A stretch of 64,000 bases of DNA from Rhodospirillales bacterium (GCA_026196105.1 JAPHRK010000033.1:62001-126000), one strand, 5' to 3'; shown: positions 8,756 to 18,157, counted from the first letter of the stretch. Numbers and translations: made by a program. The notes: generated from the sequence alone by a model not told the origin.

Positions 8756-9493
8756 ATGATTACCTCTTCCCCGGCGACTTCTTCTCCGGACTTGCCTCGT
8801 CAGGTTTTGGTTGTTGAGGATGATCCAGATATCGCCTCGCTGATCTCCATGCACCTCGGCGACAACGGATTTGAGGTCCAGGTTGAAAACCGAGGCGATA
8901 CAGGTTTGGAGGCATTCAAAGAGGGTGCTTTCGATTTAGTTGTATTGGACCTTATGTTGCCAAACATGGATGGTTTGACCTTGTGCCGTGAAATGCGTAC
9001 TGGCAACGGCTACATCCCCATATTAATGTTAACCGCAAAATCTACGGAGTTGGACCGAGTGCTTGGTTTAGAAATGGGGGCCGATGATTATCTAACCAAG
9101 CCTTTTAGCCTGCCCGAACTTATCGCCCGCGTAAAAGCTCTGCTCCGGCGTGTCGATGCTCTTTCTGCCAAACAATCAGAGCCTAAGGCCGTCCAGATTA
9201 TTAAAAAAAGTGGCCTGACTATCGATGTTGAAAAACGTCAAGTCGTGGTAGAGGGACAGGAGATGGACCTAACCGCCCGTGAATTTGATCTACTTCTCCA
9301 TCTTGCAAGCCACCCGGGGCGGGTTTATAGCCGCATTCAGCTTCTAGATCAGGTTTGGGGCTACAGTTATGAAGGCTACGAACATACTGTTAATACCCAT
9401 ATTAACAGGCTCCGGGGTAAAATAGAAAAAGACCCGGCTAAACCAATCTATGTCCAGACTGTTTGGGGCGTAGGGTACAAGTTTGCGCAATAA
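8756..9493 (+). CDS. OmpR/PhoB-family response regulator
   Basis: A 245-residue two-domain regulator. The receiver domain (about residues 20-135) has the acidic pair VVEDDPD, the phosphoacceptor in VVLDLMLPNMDG, and the switch residues LTAK and TKPF. A winged-helix DNA-binding domain (about 150-245) ends with HTVNTHINRLRGKIE and VWGVGYKF, the OmpR signature. The ATG at 8756 has an AGGAG site six bases upstream and is preferred over an in-frame TTG at 8726. It is followed 13 bp later by its kinase. Its likely targets are the 11-bp repeats before the MXKDX gene and msrAB. Confidence 0.92.
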   Translation: MITSSPATSSPDLPRQVLVVEDDPDIASLISMHLGDNGFEVQVENRGDTGLEAFKEGAFDLVVLDLMLPNMDGLTLCREMRTGNGYIPILMLTAKSTELDRVLGLEMGADDYLTKPFSLPELIARVKALLRRVDALSAKQSEPKAVQIIKKSGLTIDVEKRQVVVEGQEMDLTAREFDLLLHLASHPGRVYSRIQLLDQVWGYSYEGYEHTVNTHINRLRGKIEKDPAKPIYVQTVWGVGYKFAQ

Positions 9494-9506
9494 GAGAGGG
9501 CCCAAA

Positions 9507-10979
9507 ATGTTACGAACCCTTTATGCGAAACTTGCCGTCGGATTGTTAGTTCTATTGATCGCTGTTGGGGCAATCTATACAGCTATAAACCTTGTCGTTA
9601 CTGACAACTACCTACGCCAAGTCAACCAGGAAATTAATCGTCATCTGGCTCGAAACCTGGTTGCAGATCGAAATTTAGTTGCCGAAGGCCGTCTCAACGA
9701 AAAGGCCTTAAAAGAAACGTTTAGCCTTTATATGTCGATCAATCCAAGTATAGAAATTTATTTGTTAGATAACACTGGGCGCATTCTTTCTTATTCGGCA
9801 GATCCAGAAAAAATTAAACGTAAATCAGTTTCTTTGGAGCCCATTAAAGCTTTTTTGAAGATGAAAGATCCTTACCCTTTGCTTGGGGATGACCCTCGGA
9901 GTCATGATCGCCAAAAAGCTTTTTCTGTAACAGAAATCCCCGGACAAACGGTGACAGAAGGTTATCTTTATGTCGTTTTGAGGGGAGAGCAATATGATTC
10001 GGCCGAAACAATAGCCCGGACCAGTTATCTATTGCGTATGAGTGGTTGGGCAATGGCAGCCAGTCTAGGGTTTGGGTTGCTTGCGGGGCTAATTGTTTTT
10101 CACTTGCTCACGGGTCGTCTGCGTCGTTTGACCGAACGCATGGAAAAATTTGCTAAGCAAACCATTAAGCAGGAAACACAAGAAGTAGATTTAGGACCAA
10201 AGGGAGATGAGGTGGAAGCGCTATCAGTCACATTTGACCGTATGGCTGAGCGCATTGGACTGCAAATTGATTTGTTGCAGGAGCAAGACGCTTTGAGGCG
10301 TCGCCTTGTTGCTCAAGTTTCTCACGACTTACGCACCCCCTTAGCCTCTATGCAGGGCTATCTCGAATCCTTGCAAATAAAAAAGCAAACGCTAAGTGAG
10401 GAAGAGAAAGAAGAATTTCTAAATATTGCTCTTCGCCAAGGTCAACGCTTAGGAAAAATGTTGGGTGAGCTCTTTGAATTAGCAAATTTAGAGGCACGGG
10501 AAAGCCAACCCCAACCAGAACCCTTCGCTTTGCCGGAACTTATTTATGATGCCGTTGAAAAACATCATCTCAAAGCCGAAAGTGAAGGGGTTTCTTTGAG
10601 TCTGTCCGTTTCACCAGATGTTCCATTTGCATTTGGTGATATTGGTATGACCGAACGAGTCATTGATAATTTGTTGGATAATGCCATTCAGCACACGCCT
10701 GTAAAAGGGACGATAGAAGTTGCAACCTCCATCGTAAATGATAGGGCGATTGTTTCGATCTGTGATAGCGGTCCGGGTATTGCCCCAGATCATTTGCCCC
10801 ATATTTTTGATCCTTTTTATAGAGGGGATCGCACGGATAAATCCACCCAGCATGCGGGGCTAGGGCTTGCCATTGCTAAACGCATAATGGATATGCAAAA
10901 GGGTAAAATTACTGCGGCTAATGGGTCAACTGGCCAAGGCTCAGTATTTAGTTTTGAATTACCCTTGTATCGTTCTTAA
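9507..10979 (+). CDS. Membrane sensor histidine kinase
   Basis: A 490-residue kinase. TM1 lies at about residues 7-30, followed by a periplasmic sensor region of about 145 residues, TM2 (about 176-200) and a HAMP domain. HisKA has the phosphorylated histidine in VSHDLRTPLASM. The ATPase domain shows LLDNAIQHTP (N box), DSGPGIAP (G1) and GLGLAIAKRI (G2). The start ATG at 9507 has a GAGAGGG ribosome site. The periplasmic part matches no sensor family I can name. It contains methionines but no cysteine, so if it senses oxidants it would have to do so through Met or indirectly. Confidence 0.9.
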   Translation: MLRTLYAKLAVGLLVLLIAVGAIYTAINLVVTDNYLRQVNQEINRHLARNLVADRNLVAEGRLNEKALKETFSLYMSINPSIEIYLLDNTGRILSYSADPEKIKRKSVSLEPIKAFLKMKDPYPLLGDDPRSHDRQKAFSVTEIPGQTVTEGYLYVVLRGEQYDSAETIARTSYLLRMSGWAMAASLGFGLLAGLIVFHLLTGRLRRLTERMEKFAKQTIKQETQEVDLGPKGDEVEALSVTFDRMAERIGLQIDLLQEQDALRRRLVAQVSHDLRTPLASMQGYLESLQIKKQTLSEEEKEEFLNIALRQGQRLGKMLGELFELANLEARESQPQPEPFALPELIYDAVEKHHLKAESEGVSLSLSVSPDVPFAFGDIGMTERVIDNLLDNAIQHTPVKGTIEVATSIVNDRAIVSICDSGPGIAPDHLPHIFDPFYRGDRTDKSTQHAGLGLAIAKRIMDMQKGKITAANGSTGQGSVFSFELPLYRS

Positions 10980-10988
10980 AGAGCACAA

Positions 10989-11032
10989 AGTTATCAAATT
11001 GTTATATTTGCGTGATTTTTACGTAAGGCTAC
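10989..11032 (+). promoter_or_regulatory. 11-bp-period direct repeats upstream of msrAB
   Basis: Units start at 10989 (aGTTATC), 11000 (tGTTATA), 11011 (cGTGATT) and 11022 (cGTAAGG), an exact 11-base period with decreasing match. They match the repeats at 8333-8365 in unit sequence and spacing. Both regions also carry the ten-mer aacctatctt (8427 and 11034), at different distances, so that ten-mer may be part of a promoter. Confidence 0.6.
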
Positions 11033-11112
11033 AAACCTATCTTCTTAATACCAAACAGCAGACGTGAACCGTCTAATCCGTAAAATGTAAATAAGTTAAG
11101 TGAGATGTCATC

Positions 11113-12282
11113 ATGAAAAAAATTATTTTCGCAGGCGTTGCCGTAGTGATTGCAGGGTTAAGCTATGTGACGTTGGGTTCGGCTGGAACCGTAGAAAAGA
11201 AAATAACCGATGAGTTGTCCGGTTTATCTGTTGCTACATTTGCCGGAGGTTGTTTTTGGTGTGTAGAGTCTGGATTCGAGAAAGTCCCTGGTGTTAAGAG
11301 TGTTATTTCTGGCTATACTGGGGGCGATGAACCTAATCCAAATTATGAGCAAGTTTCGGGTGGTCGCACCGGTCATACAGAGGCCGTTCAAGTTTATTAC
11401 GATCCCCAAAAAATCACCTATGAAGGTTTATTAGAGTCTTTTTGGCGTATTTTTGATCCGACCGATGGGACTGGCTCCTTTTATGATCGGGGAAGTCAGT
11501 ATCGACCAGGTATTTTTGTTACCAATGAAACCCAACGCCAGTTAGCCGAAAAATCTCGTGATGCTCTTGATAAATCAGGTCGTTTTAACAAACCGATAGT
11601 GGTGAAGGTCACAGATTTTAAAAGCTTCCACATAGCAGAAGATTACCACCAGGATTACTATAAAAAGAACCCCATTCGTTACAGGTTGTACACCAATGGC
11701 TCGGGGCGAACCCAGTTCGTTGAAGACGCTTGGGGTAAAGACCTGAAACTTGATTATTCAAAGTATCAAGGGTCTAGTGAGAAAACTGAGACAAAAATGG
11801 ATAAAGCCATGCCGACGGCCCGTTACGTTAAACCTTCAGAGGCAGACATCAGAAAAAAACTCAGTCCTTTGCAATATAAAGTAACTCAGGAAGATGGCAC
11901 TGAAAGGCCATTCAAAAATGAGTATTGGGATAACAAACGTGAAGGTATTTATGTCGATATCGTCACTGGAGAACCTTTGTTTTCGTCAAAAGATAAATTC
12001 AAATCAGGTACCGGCTGGCCGAGCTTTACACGCCCGATTAACGACAAAATGGTGACGGAGCATATGGATACTAAATTCTTTATGTCTCGGACTGAAGTAC
12101 GCAGCAAAATTGGAGATTCTCATCTTGGCCATGTTTTCAATGATGGCCCTGCTCCAACGGGTTTACGCTATTGCATGAATTCTGCTTCTTTGAAGTTTAT
12201 TCCCGTCAAAGAAATGAGCAAAAAAGGTTATGGAGATTTAGTCTCACTTTTTAACCCCAATTCCTTAGAAGCTGCTCGTTAG
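11113..12282 (+). CDS. msrAB: Exported bifunctional methionine sulfoxide reductase (MsrA-MsrB fusion)
   Basis: A 389-residue protein with an N-terminal signal or anchor segment (about 1-24), then MsrA (about 38-200) with GGCFWC, reducing Met-S-sulfoxide. MsrB (about 250-375) follows, with [10 protein letters not shown] and RYCMNSASL, reducing Met-R-sulfoxide. The MsrB part lacks the two CxxC zinc pairs (positions read DIVTG and SKIGDS) and the usual resolving cysteine (SGTGWPSF). The whole protein has only three cysteines. Unlike PilB it carries no thioredoxin-like reducing domain, so an outside periplasmic reductant is needed. It follows the two-component genes and has the same upstream repeats as the MXKDX gene. 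Confidence 0.92.
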   Translation: MKKIIFAGVAVVIAGLSYVTLGSAGTVEKKITDELSGLSVATFAGGCFWCVESGFEKVPGVKSVISGYTGGDEPNPNYEQVSGGRTGHTEAVQVYYDPQKITYEGLLESFWRIFDPTDGTGSFYDRGSQYRPGIFVTNETQRQLAEKSRDALDKSGRFNKPIVVKVTDFKSFHIAEDYHQDYYKKNPIRYRLYTNGSGRTQFVEDAWGKDLKLDYSKYQGSSEKTETKMDKAMPTARYVKPSEADIRKKLSPLQYKVTQEDGTERPFKNEYWDNKREGIYVDIVTGEPLFSSKDKFKSGTGWPSFTRPINDKMVTEHMDTKFFMSRTEVRSKIGDSHLGHVFNDGPAPTGLRYCMNSASLKFIPVKEMSKKGYGDLVSLFNPNSLEAAR

Positions 12283-12543
12283 AGCAAATCTCCCTGAATC
12301 GGACCCACTTGATGGAGGCAAAAGATCGTTTTGGGTAGGAGCGGTGCGTAGAGCGATGTGGTTCATCGTTCAAGCATCGCAACGCCCCCCAAAACGTTCA
12401 GTTGCCCCACCGAAGGTCGGGTTCTTTTAAATTGTGGCTGCGTTATGCCGTTTGCACGATGCGCCGCATCGTCCTGCACAGCCTGCCTAACCACAATTTA
12501 AAATAATCCCGGTCAAATGGTTCCGATTTAGGGAAATTTACTC
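12282..12543. repeat. 262-bp nested palindromic element after msrAB
   Basis: Imperfect 34-base terminal inverted repeats (12282-12315 and 12510-12543) enclose two further hairpins. One has arms gttttggg 12328-12335 and cccaaaac 12388-12395. The other has perfect 13-bp arms at 12425-12437 and 12491-12503, with an inner cgatgcg/cgcatcg pair. The whole could fold as a three-way junction. The left end begins within the msrAB stop codon. It resembles a non-coding mobile repeat (MITE-like) or a structured 3' RNA. No frame is supported. Confidence 0.7.
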
Positions 12544-12564
12544 TAGGTAGATAAGTTATGATAA

Positions 12565-12589
12565 CCTTGGGTTCTCTGGGAGCCCAAGG
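12565..12589 (+). other. Hairpin in the fadD upstream region
   Basis: A perfect 7-bp stem (ccttggg and cccaagg), extended by CTC/GAG around a small loop, lies about 120 bases before the acyl-CoA ligase start. It has no T tract, so it is more likely an RNA stem or operator than a terminator. Confidence 0.4.
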
Positions 12590-12710
12590 CAAAGTATTGA
12601 TAGATTAATATTTCACCCTGCTAACGAGTATGAAAATCCCGCTCTTGCTATCTTGATCGACATTCCGCATAGTTAATTAAATAAATTAAAAGTAGGCTGG
12701 GAGTTGTAAG

Positions 12711-14423
12711 ATGGGACATTTGTGGGAAAAATCATATCCGGCTGGGGTGAGTTGGGGGCAAGAGCTGTCGACTTACCCTCTGCCGCAACTGTTAGATGAG
12801 GCGGTAGAAAAATGGCCTGACCAGGTAGCTTTAGATTTCATGGATAAAACCATGACCTATCGGGAGCTTAACCAGGTTGTTAACCAAGCCGCTAAAGGAT
12901 TTCAGGTTTTAGGGGTAAAGCCTGGGGTACATGTTGGGCTGTTTTTGCCCAATACGCCTCATTATGTGATCGCTTATTTTGGCGTTATGCGTGCCGGGGG
13001 CAGTGTTGTGAACTACTCCCCTTTGGATGCTGAGCGGGAACTTGTCCATAAAATCACGGACAGTGAAACCCATATTATGGTTACCTTGGATTTGGTCGCT
13101 CTCTACGCAAATATGGAAAAAGTTCTGCACCAGACAGACCTCCAGAAAGTTATTATTGGCAACCTTCAGGAGATGCTGCCTTTTCCAAAAAATCTTCTCT
13201 ATCCTTTAGTTAAACGCAAAGACATTGCCTCTGTTCCTAAAAATGACGGGTTACATATGCCTTTCAAGGCACTCTTAGCTAATGATGGAAATTATACGCC
13301 CTATCCGATTGAAAACTTGGAAGATAGCCTAGCGGTAATTCAGTATACCGGGGGTACAACAGGTCTTCCTAAAGGGGCTATGCTTTCCCATGCAAATCTG
13401 AGTGCGGCTGTTTCTCAGTATCGGGTTATGAGTGATGGAGACGAAAAAACACTTCGCGATGGGGAAGAGACCCTGATGGTTGTTTTACCTCTGTTCCACG
13501 TATTTGCTATGACAGTTTTAATGCTCCTTGGTATGGCAGGTGGCTCACGAATGATCCTACATCCTCGTTTTGATGGAGATGCGGTGATTAGGGACATTGA
13601 TAAGAAGAAAGTGACGGTCTTCCCAGGGGTGCCGACTATGTTTATGGCCATCGCAAGTAATCCCAAGGTGGGTGAACATGACCTCACTTCGTTGCGTTTC
13701 TGTGCTTCTGGTGGTGCTCCGCTCCCTGCCGAAGTTCAGGACCGGTTTGAGGAGATTTCGGGTGTTCGCTTACTAGAAGGCTGGGGGATGACTGAAACTA
13801 GTCCTTCGGGGACTTCCAACCCCGTGGGGGGGGAGAAGGTGAGAGGTTCTTGTGGCTTACCCTACCCAGGAATTGAAATTAAAATTGTTGATGTTGATAA
13901 TCACCAAAAAGAGATGCCTGTTGGTGAAACAGGAGAGATTTTAATCAAAGGGCCAAATGTCACTAGAGGTTACTGGAAGAAGCCAGAAGCCGATCGAGAA
14001 GCCTTTGTTGATGGCTTTTTCCGGACAGGAGATACAGGTTATCTCAATGAAGACGGTTATATGTTCATCGTTGATCGTACTAAAGATATGATCTTATCAA
14101 GCGGCTTCAACGTTTACCCACGCAATATTGAGGAAGCTATTTATGAACGAGAAGGTGTTGATGAAGTAACGGTTATCGGCATCCCTGATCAATATCGCGG
14201 CCAATCAGCGAAAGCCTTTATCAAACTCAAAGAGGGAGCTTCTGAATTCACCATTGATGAACTTAAAGAGTTCCTGAATGATAAATTAGCTAAGTATGAA
14301 ATCCCAACAGAGTTGGAATTCCGAGCAGAACTTCCCAAAACGTTGGTTGGTAAATTAACCAAAAAAGAATTGGTTGAGGAAGAATTAGCTAAAAGAGCAG
14401 CGCAAGAAAAAGCTGAAAGTTAA
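12711..14423 (+). CDS. fadD: Long-chain fatty acid-CoA ligase
   Basis: A 570-residue enzyme of the adenylate-forming (ANL) family that activates fatty acids to acyl-CoA through an acyl-AMP. Motifs: phosphate loop YTGGTTGLPKGAMLSH (about 212-227), GWGMTETSPSG, DGFFRTGDTGYLNEDGYMFI with the ribose-binding aspartate, the hinge DRTKDMILSSGFNVYP, and the catalytic lysine in LPKTLVGKLTKKEL. Length and motifs fit bacterial FadD. The ATG is preceded by ggctgggag, a weak ribosome site. Monocistronic; substrate chain length cannot be read from sequence. Confidence 0.9.
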   Translation: MGHLWEKSYPAGVSWGQELSTYPLPQLLDEAVEKWPDQVALDFMDKTMTYRELNQVVNQAAKGFQVLGVKPGVHVGLFLPNTPHYVIAYFGVMRAGGSVVNYSPLDAERELVHKITDSETHIMVTLDLVALYANMEKVLHQTDLQKVIIGNLQEMLPFPKNLLYPLVKRKDIASVPKNDGLHMPFKALLANDGNYTPYPIENLEDSLAVIQYTGGTTGLPKGAMLSHANLSAAVSQYRVMSDGDEKTLRDGEETLMVVLPLFHVFAMTVLMLLGMAGGSRMILHPRFDGDAVIRDIDKKKVTVFPGVPTMFMAIASNPKVGEHDLTSLRFCASGGAPLPAEVQDRFEEISGVRLLEGWGMTETSPSGTSNPVGGEKVRGSCGLPYPGIEIKIVDVDNHQKEMPVGETGEILIKGPNVTRGYWKKPEADREAFVDGFFRTGDTGYLNEDGYMFIVDRTKDMILSSGFNVYPRNIEEAIYEREGVDEVTVIGIPDQYRGQSAKAFIKLKEGASEFTIDELKEFLNDKLAKYEIPTELEFRAELPKTLVGKLTKKELVEEELAKRAAQEKAES

Positions 14424-14447
14424 AGAGTAAGGGGCCTTGAGGTGTTT

Positions 14448-15716
14448 CTAATTTAGCCTAATGCGTTTGTGCATGTTGCGCCGTCGGGACTCTTCAGCAA
14501 TGAGAGTCTCGACGTGACGCCCTTGGAACAGTTTGATGCCTACAGATTGACCATATTCAATGGCATCTCGATCATCGCAGCGCGCCAAGATCATGCGCGC
14601 TTCACCAGCCATTGATACCACTTCACGCATTTCTTGTAGCGGGATGTCCTCAGTGACCAACAACTCCGGAGACCAGTTGAGTTTGATCAGATCAATCCCC
14701 ATGCGTTCACGGTCAATGTATCGCAATGTATTGTAGTCGATCCCATCAATACACAGACGATACCCTCGGTCTTTGACAAACTCCCGAGCGAACTGAAAAT
14801 CATTTAAGTTGGCAAAGATATCTACTAATTGAAGTTCTAAAACGATGCCACCACGCATTGAAGCAATTACCGCGTCGTCGAAGTTGAGAAATTCTTTCGT
14901 GAGCAAGGTTGCAACATTCAGGTTGATGCTAATATCGCCGGTGAAACTGCGTTCATCGGTTTTGCCAAGCAAAGAAAGAACCCGGTGATCTAGGGTTTCT
15001 GTCAGATGTTGGAATAGCCACCGATTGCCCGTAAGACCAATCCCCGGCAACAAAGTGTCTCGCAAATCTGGGATGGAGATATAGAGCTCACTGAAAACAT
15101 CCTGAGGTGCCCCTTCACCTGTAATGCTGCACACATATTGGCGGCGCATCATGTTGGAGAGGTCAGCACGCATTAGTGCATCACTTACTTGAGCGAGCAC
15201 TTTTGGAGTCATCGGTGGATCTTGTGGCTTTACAGGTGCTTCTTCAAAAGCATCCTCAGCATCCAGACCTTGCTCTTTGGCTTCGGCAACGGTCAGATTG
15301 CTGACAAGTTCACGGGCTAAGTAGAGGAATTCATCGTATTGGGCTTCTACATTATACCAGGTGCAGAACTCTCGTCCTTTACGTTCTTGGGTTTTTTCCT
15401 CCAGCAGAGGGTCATCGCTGAAAAGGAAGCGAAGTTTAACAATTGCGGTTTCTACATCGTCTTTCGCGCCTTCTTTATAAACCAGGATGAGATCTGTATT
15501 TTTAAGAAGAAAGACCTGGCCGTTGAGGGTTTTGACGATGCCGTCAAATGTATTCAAGGCTGATTGCAGGTGGTTGTCTCGCCGATTGTACGGCATAAGG
15601 CGAGAGATATGGACATGGACAGCCCGGCGACCCTTCTTGAGCTTTTCAAGACGGTGGACATAGTCCAGCAGCAAGCTTTCCTGACTTTGCAGATGTGTCT
15701 TTGCCACTTTAGCCAT
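14448..15716 (-). CDS. Degenerate EAL-domain protein (copy 1)
   Basis: A 422-residue cytoplasmic protein. The C-terminal half (about 185-410) has the EAL phosphodiesterase fold pattern (IVLELQLVDIFAN, RGYRLCIDGIDYNTL, FQGRHVETLI). The EAL motif is replaced by ELQ and the metal-binding DDFG by DGID, so cyclic-di-GMP hydrolysis is unlikely. The N-terminal 130 residues may be a degenerate GGDEF-like domain. It lies 39 bp after a clear paralogue, same strand and layout. The likely role is ligand binding or protein interaction. Confidence 0.75.
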   Translation of the reverse strand: MAKVAKTHLQSQESLLLDYVHRLEKLKKGRRAVHVHISRLMPYNRRDNHLQSALNTFDGIVKTLNGQVFLLKNTDLILVYKEGAKDDVETAIVKLRFLFSDDPLLEEKTQERKGREFCTWYNVEAQYDEFLYLARELVSNLTVAEAKEQGLDAEDAFEEAPVKPQDPPMTPKVLAQVSDALMRADLSNMMRRQYVCSITGEGAPQDVFSELYISIPDLRDTLLPGIGLTGNRWLFQHLTETLDHRVLSLLGKTDERSFTGDISINLNVATLLTKEFLNFDDAVIASMRGGIVLELQLVDIFANLNDFQFAREFVKDRGYRLCIDGIDYNTLRYIDRERMGIDLIKLNWSPELLVTEDIPLQEMREVVSMAGEARMILARCDDRDAIEYGQSVGIKLFQGRHVETLIAEESRRRNMHKRIRLN

Positions 15717-15755
15717 TAGTTTTTACTTTGCCTCATTATATGTTTCACCGTGTCT

Positions 15756-17009
15756 TTAAGGAGTCTTTTTGCCTAACTTGTTTGCCATCGCTGAGATCAA
15801 ACGGTCAGTATAAAACCCTTGGAATTGGGAAACACCTAAAGTTAAACCAAACCGAATAGCTTCTTCAGACTCTACATGGGCAACGACAACCTTATCATGC
15901 CCCATATGCTTCACCATATCTTTCATGTCTTCAAACCGTTGGGGGGAAGTTCCATGAGTATGTTGAATGCCCCAGTTAACTTTGAAAAAATCAGGGTCTA
16001 GTGCTGTTGGGTCAAAGGTCTGTAACGATAAGGGGTTAAGCCCATCGATCAAAATTTTGTAACCTCTTTCTCTGAGCTTAGCGCTGGCCTCTAAGTAGAG
16101 GTTCATATTGCCAAAGACGTCCATATTTTGGAATTCAATAACAATCTTTTTTTGCCCATCTCCAACAGCTTCGTCGAATATATCAAACTCATTCATCATA
16201 ACCGTTGAGAGGTTAAGATTGATGCTGGCTGATCCACCCAGTTTGCCAAGGAATTGCTTTGTAAATGACAATAGGATTCGACGATCTAAGACTTCCGTCA
16301 GGTGCTGGAAGAGCCATTTTCCTCCAACCAAATCAACGCCTGGGGCTACTCGGGCTTTTAAATCTTTGATAGAAACAAAGAATTCTTTAAAGAGCAGTTT
16401 TCCTGCACCGCCACTACCAATCTTAATGGCTGACTGGGTGCGGACTAAGTGAGTGATATCTACCCGTTCGACGCTGTTGCAGATGGCATCTAAAGTTTTG
16501 GGGTCCAGGGGGACTTCTTTTGCACTAGCTACTTTCTTGCCCCGCATTTCAAGGGCTTTGATTTTCTGTTCCCGCTTGGCCTCAATAGCTGCAAGGTTTT
16601 GAGCCAAGATATGAAAATTATCGTATTGGCGATTGAGGTCGTACCAAGTGCAAAAATTTTCATCAGGAACATCGTCATCAGTCAAAGGGTCATTTTTAAA
16701 AAGAGTTCTGACTTTAGTAACGATGGATTGCAACTCTACTGGAGTGACATCCTTACTCATAACGATGAGATCACCGTTGGCTAAAGAATAGGCCTGGGAT
16801 TCGGTGTTATTAACAATGCTATCAAATGACCGGGCAGCTACTCGAATATGGTAAGGCTTACGGTAATATTCCAAGAGGTCGGACAAATGGAGGTGAACGG
16901 CTAATCTGCCCATACGGGAACGATTGACCCGGTTAACCTGGTCAAGAAGTAGCTTCTCTTGGCTCGGTTCCATGTTGGAACCGACAGCATTAGACATCAT
17001 ATCGGCCAT
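15756..17009 (-). CDS. Degenerate EAL-domain protein (copy 2)
   Basis: A 417-residue paralogue of the preceding protein, sharing the N-terminal pattern (SFDSIVNNTESQAYSL, FCTWYDLNRQYD) and an EAL-like C-terminal half. The catalytic EAL is replaced here by EFQ (IVIEFQNMDVFGN) and DDFG by DGLN. The segment LFQHLTEVLDRRILLS is almost identical in both copies, so they arose by tandem duplication. Both probably act together as a heteromer or as non-catalytic c-di-GMP or protein-binding factors. Function not established. Confidence 0.75.
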   Translation of the reverse strand: MADMMSNAVGSNMEPSQEKLLLDQVNRVNRSRMGRLAVHLHLSDLLEYYRKPYHIRVAARSFDSIVNNTESQAYSLANGDLIVMSKDVTPVELQSIVTKVRTLFKNDPLTDDDVPDENFCTWYDLNRQYDNFHILAQNLAAIEAKREQKIKALEMRGKKVASAKEVPLDPKTLDAICNSVERVDITHLVRTQSAIKIGSGGAGKLLFKEFFVSIKDLKARVAPGVDLVGGKWLFQHLTEVLDRRILLSFTKQFLGKLGGSASINLNLSTVMMNEFDIFDEAVGDGQKKIVIEFQNMDVFGNMNLYLEASAKLRERGYKILIDGLNPLSLQTFDPTALDPDFFKVNWGIQHTHGTSPQRFEDMKDMVKHMGHDKVVVAHVESEEAIRFGLTLGVSQFQGFYTDRLISAMANKLGKKTP

Positions 17010-17215
17010 ATATTTCTCAGACTCTTAAAGCCCTTATTTTGTATTTGTGCATTTTTGAGAGAATTAACATGATTTTCTCACTTAAAGTGTAAAAAAAGTG
17101 GAAATGTAGCAATTGTTTTTTTAACCAAAAAATTAACCCCTTATCCTTTGTATCACACCTTATTCAATGTTAAGACCGTTCTCACAGTTTTTTACAACGA
17201 AATAACGGGTTGGGA

Positions 17216-18157
17216 ATGTTTTCAAGGAAACGAATTTTGGTCACTGGGGGGGCGGGGTTTTTAGGCTCCCACCTCTGTGAAAAGCTCATTGAAGATGGCC
17301 ATGATGTGCTGTGTATGGATAACCTCTTTACAGGCACTAAAGACAATATAGCCCACCTCATGGGAAACCCATATTTTGAGCTCTTACGCCACGACGTAAC
17401 GTTTCCTATGTACGTGGAAGTCGATGAGATCTACAATTTGGCTTGCCCCGCCTCACCAGTCCATTATCAGTTTGACCCAGTACAAACCACTAAAACGAGT
17501 GTACATGGCGCAATCAACATGCTGGGTTTGGCAAAACGGACCAAGGCAAAAATTTTGCAAGCTTCGACTAGTGAAGTTTATGGTGACCCGGAAGTCCATC
17601 CCCAAACTGAAGATTATCGTGGCAGTGTAAACCCAATTGGTCCTCGCGCTTGCTATGATGAAGGTAAGCGGTGTGCTGAAACCTTGTTCTTTGATTATTA
17701 CCGGCAGCACAAACTTAATATTCGGGTGATGCGTATTTTCAATACTTACGGACCAAGGATGCACCCCAATGATGGGCGTGTGGTTTCCAATTTTGTTATC
17801 CAGGCCCTTAAGAATGAACCCATCACCTTGTATGGTGATGGTGAGCAAACGCGTTCATTCTGTTACGTGGATGACTTAATTCGGGGCATGATGGGCTTAA
17901 TGAATGCCAGCGATGACGTAACCGGTCCGATAAATATTGGTAATCCTAACGAGTTCACTATTAAGGAACTGGCTGAGAAAGTTATTGAACTGACAGATTC
18001 AAAATCTACCTTAAGCTATCACCCTCTTCCAACGGATGATCCAATGCAGCGCTGCCCCAATATCTCTCTGGCTAAAGAGAAATTAGGGTGGGAACCAACG
18101 ATCCAGCTGGAAGCGGGTTTGAAAAAAACTATCGACTATTTTAAAAATATAATTTGA
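17216..18157 (+). CDS. UDP-glucuronate decarboxylase (UDP-xylose synthase type SDR)
   Basis: A 313-residue extended short-chain dehydrogenase. The NAD-binding motif is [16 protein letters not shown] near the N-terminus. The segments [30 protein letters not shown] and [14 protein letters not shown] (YxxxK) are typical of UDP-glucuronate decarboxylases making UDP-xylose. The family's RTYGPRM region appears as [12 protein letters not shown]. The ATG at 17216 is chosen rather than the in-frame TTG at 17210. It stands 17 bp before hldE, consistent with surface polysaccharide or lipopolysaccharide precursor synthesis. Confidence 0.86.
   Translation: MFSRKRILVTGGAGFLGSHLCEKLIEDGHDVLCMDNLFTGTKDNIAHLMGNPYFELLRHDVTFPMYVEVDEIYNLACPASPVHYQFDPVQTTKTSVHGAINMLGLAKRTKAKILQASTSEVYGDPEVHPQTEDYRGSVNPIGPRACYDEGKRCAETLFFDYYRQHKLNIRVMRIFNTYGPRMHPNDGRVVSNFVIQALKNEPITLYGDGEQTRSFCYVDDLIRGMMGLMNASDDVTGPINIGNPNEFTIKELAEKVIELTDSKSTLSYHPLPTDDPMQRCPNISLAKEKLGWEPTIQLEAGLKKTIDYFKNII

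Noticed and set aside
8430-8854. Phe/His-rich frames opposite the MXKDX gene
   Set aside because: They are reverse readings of the Met/Lys codon repeats; the sense frame has a signal peptide and ribosome site.
14448-17009. Active c-di-GMP phosphodiesterases
   Set aside because: EAL and DDFG residues needed for metal binding and catalysis are replaced in both copies.
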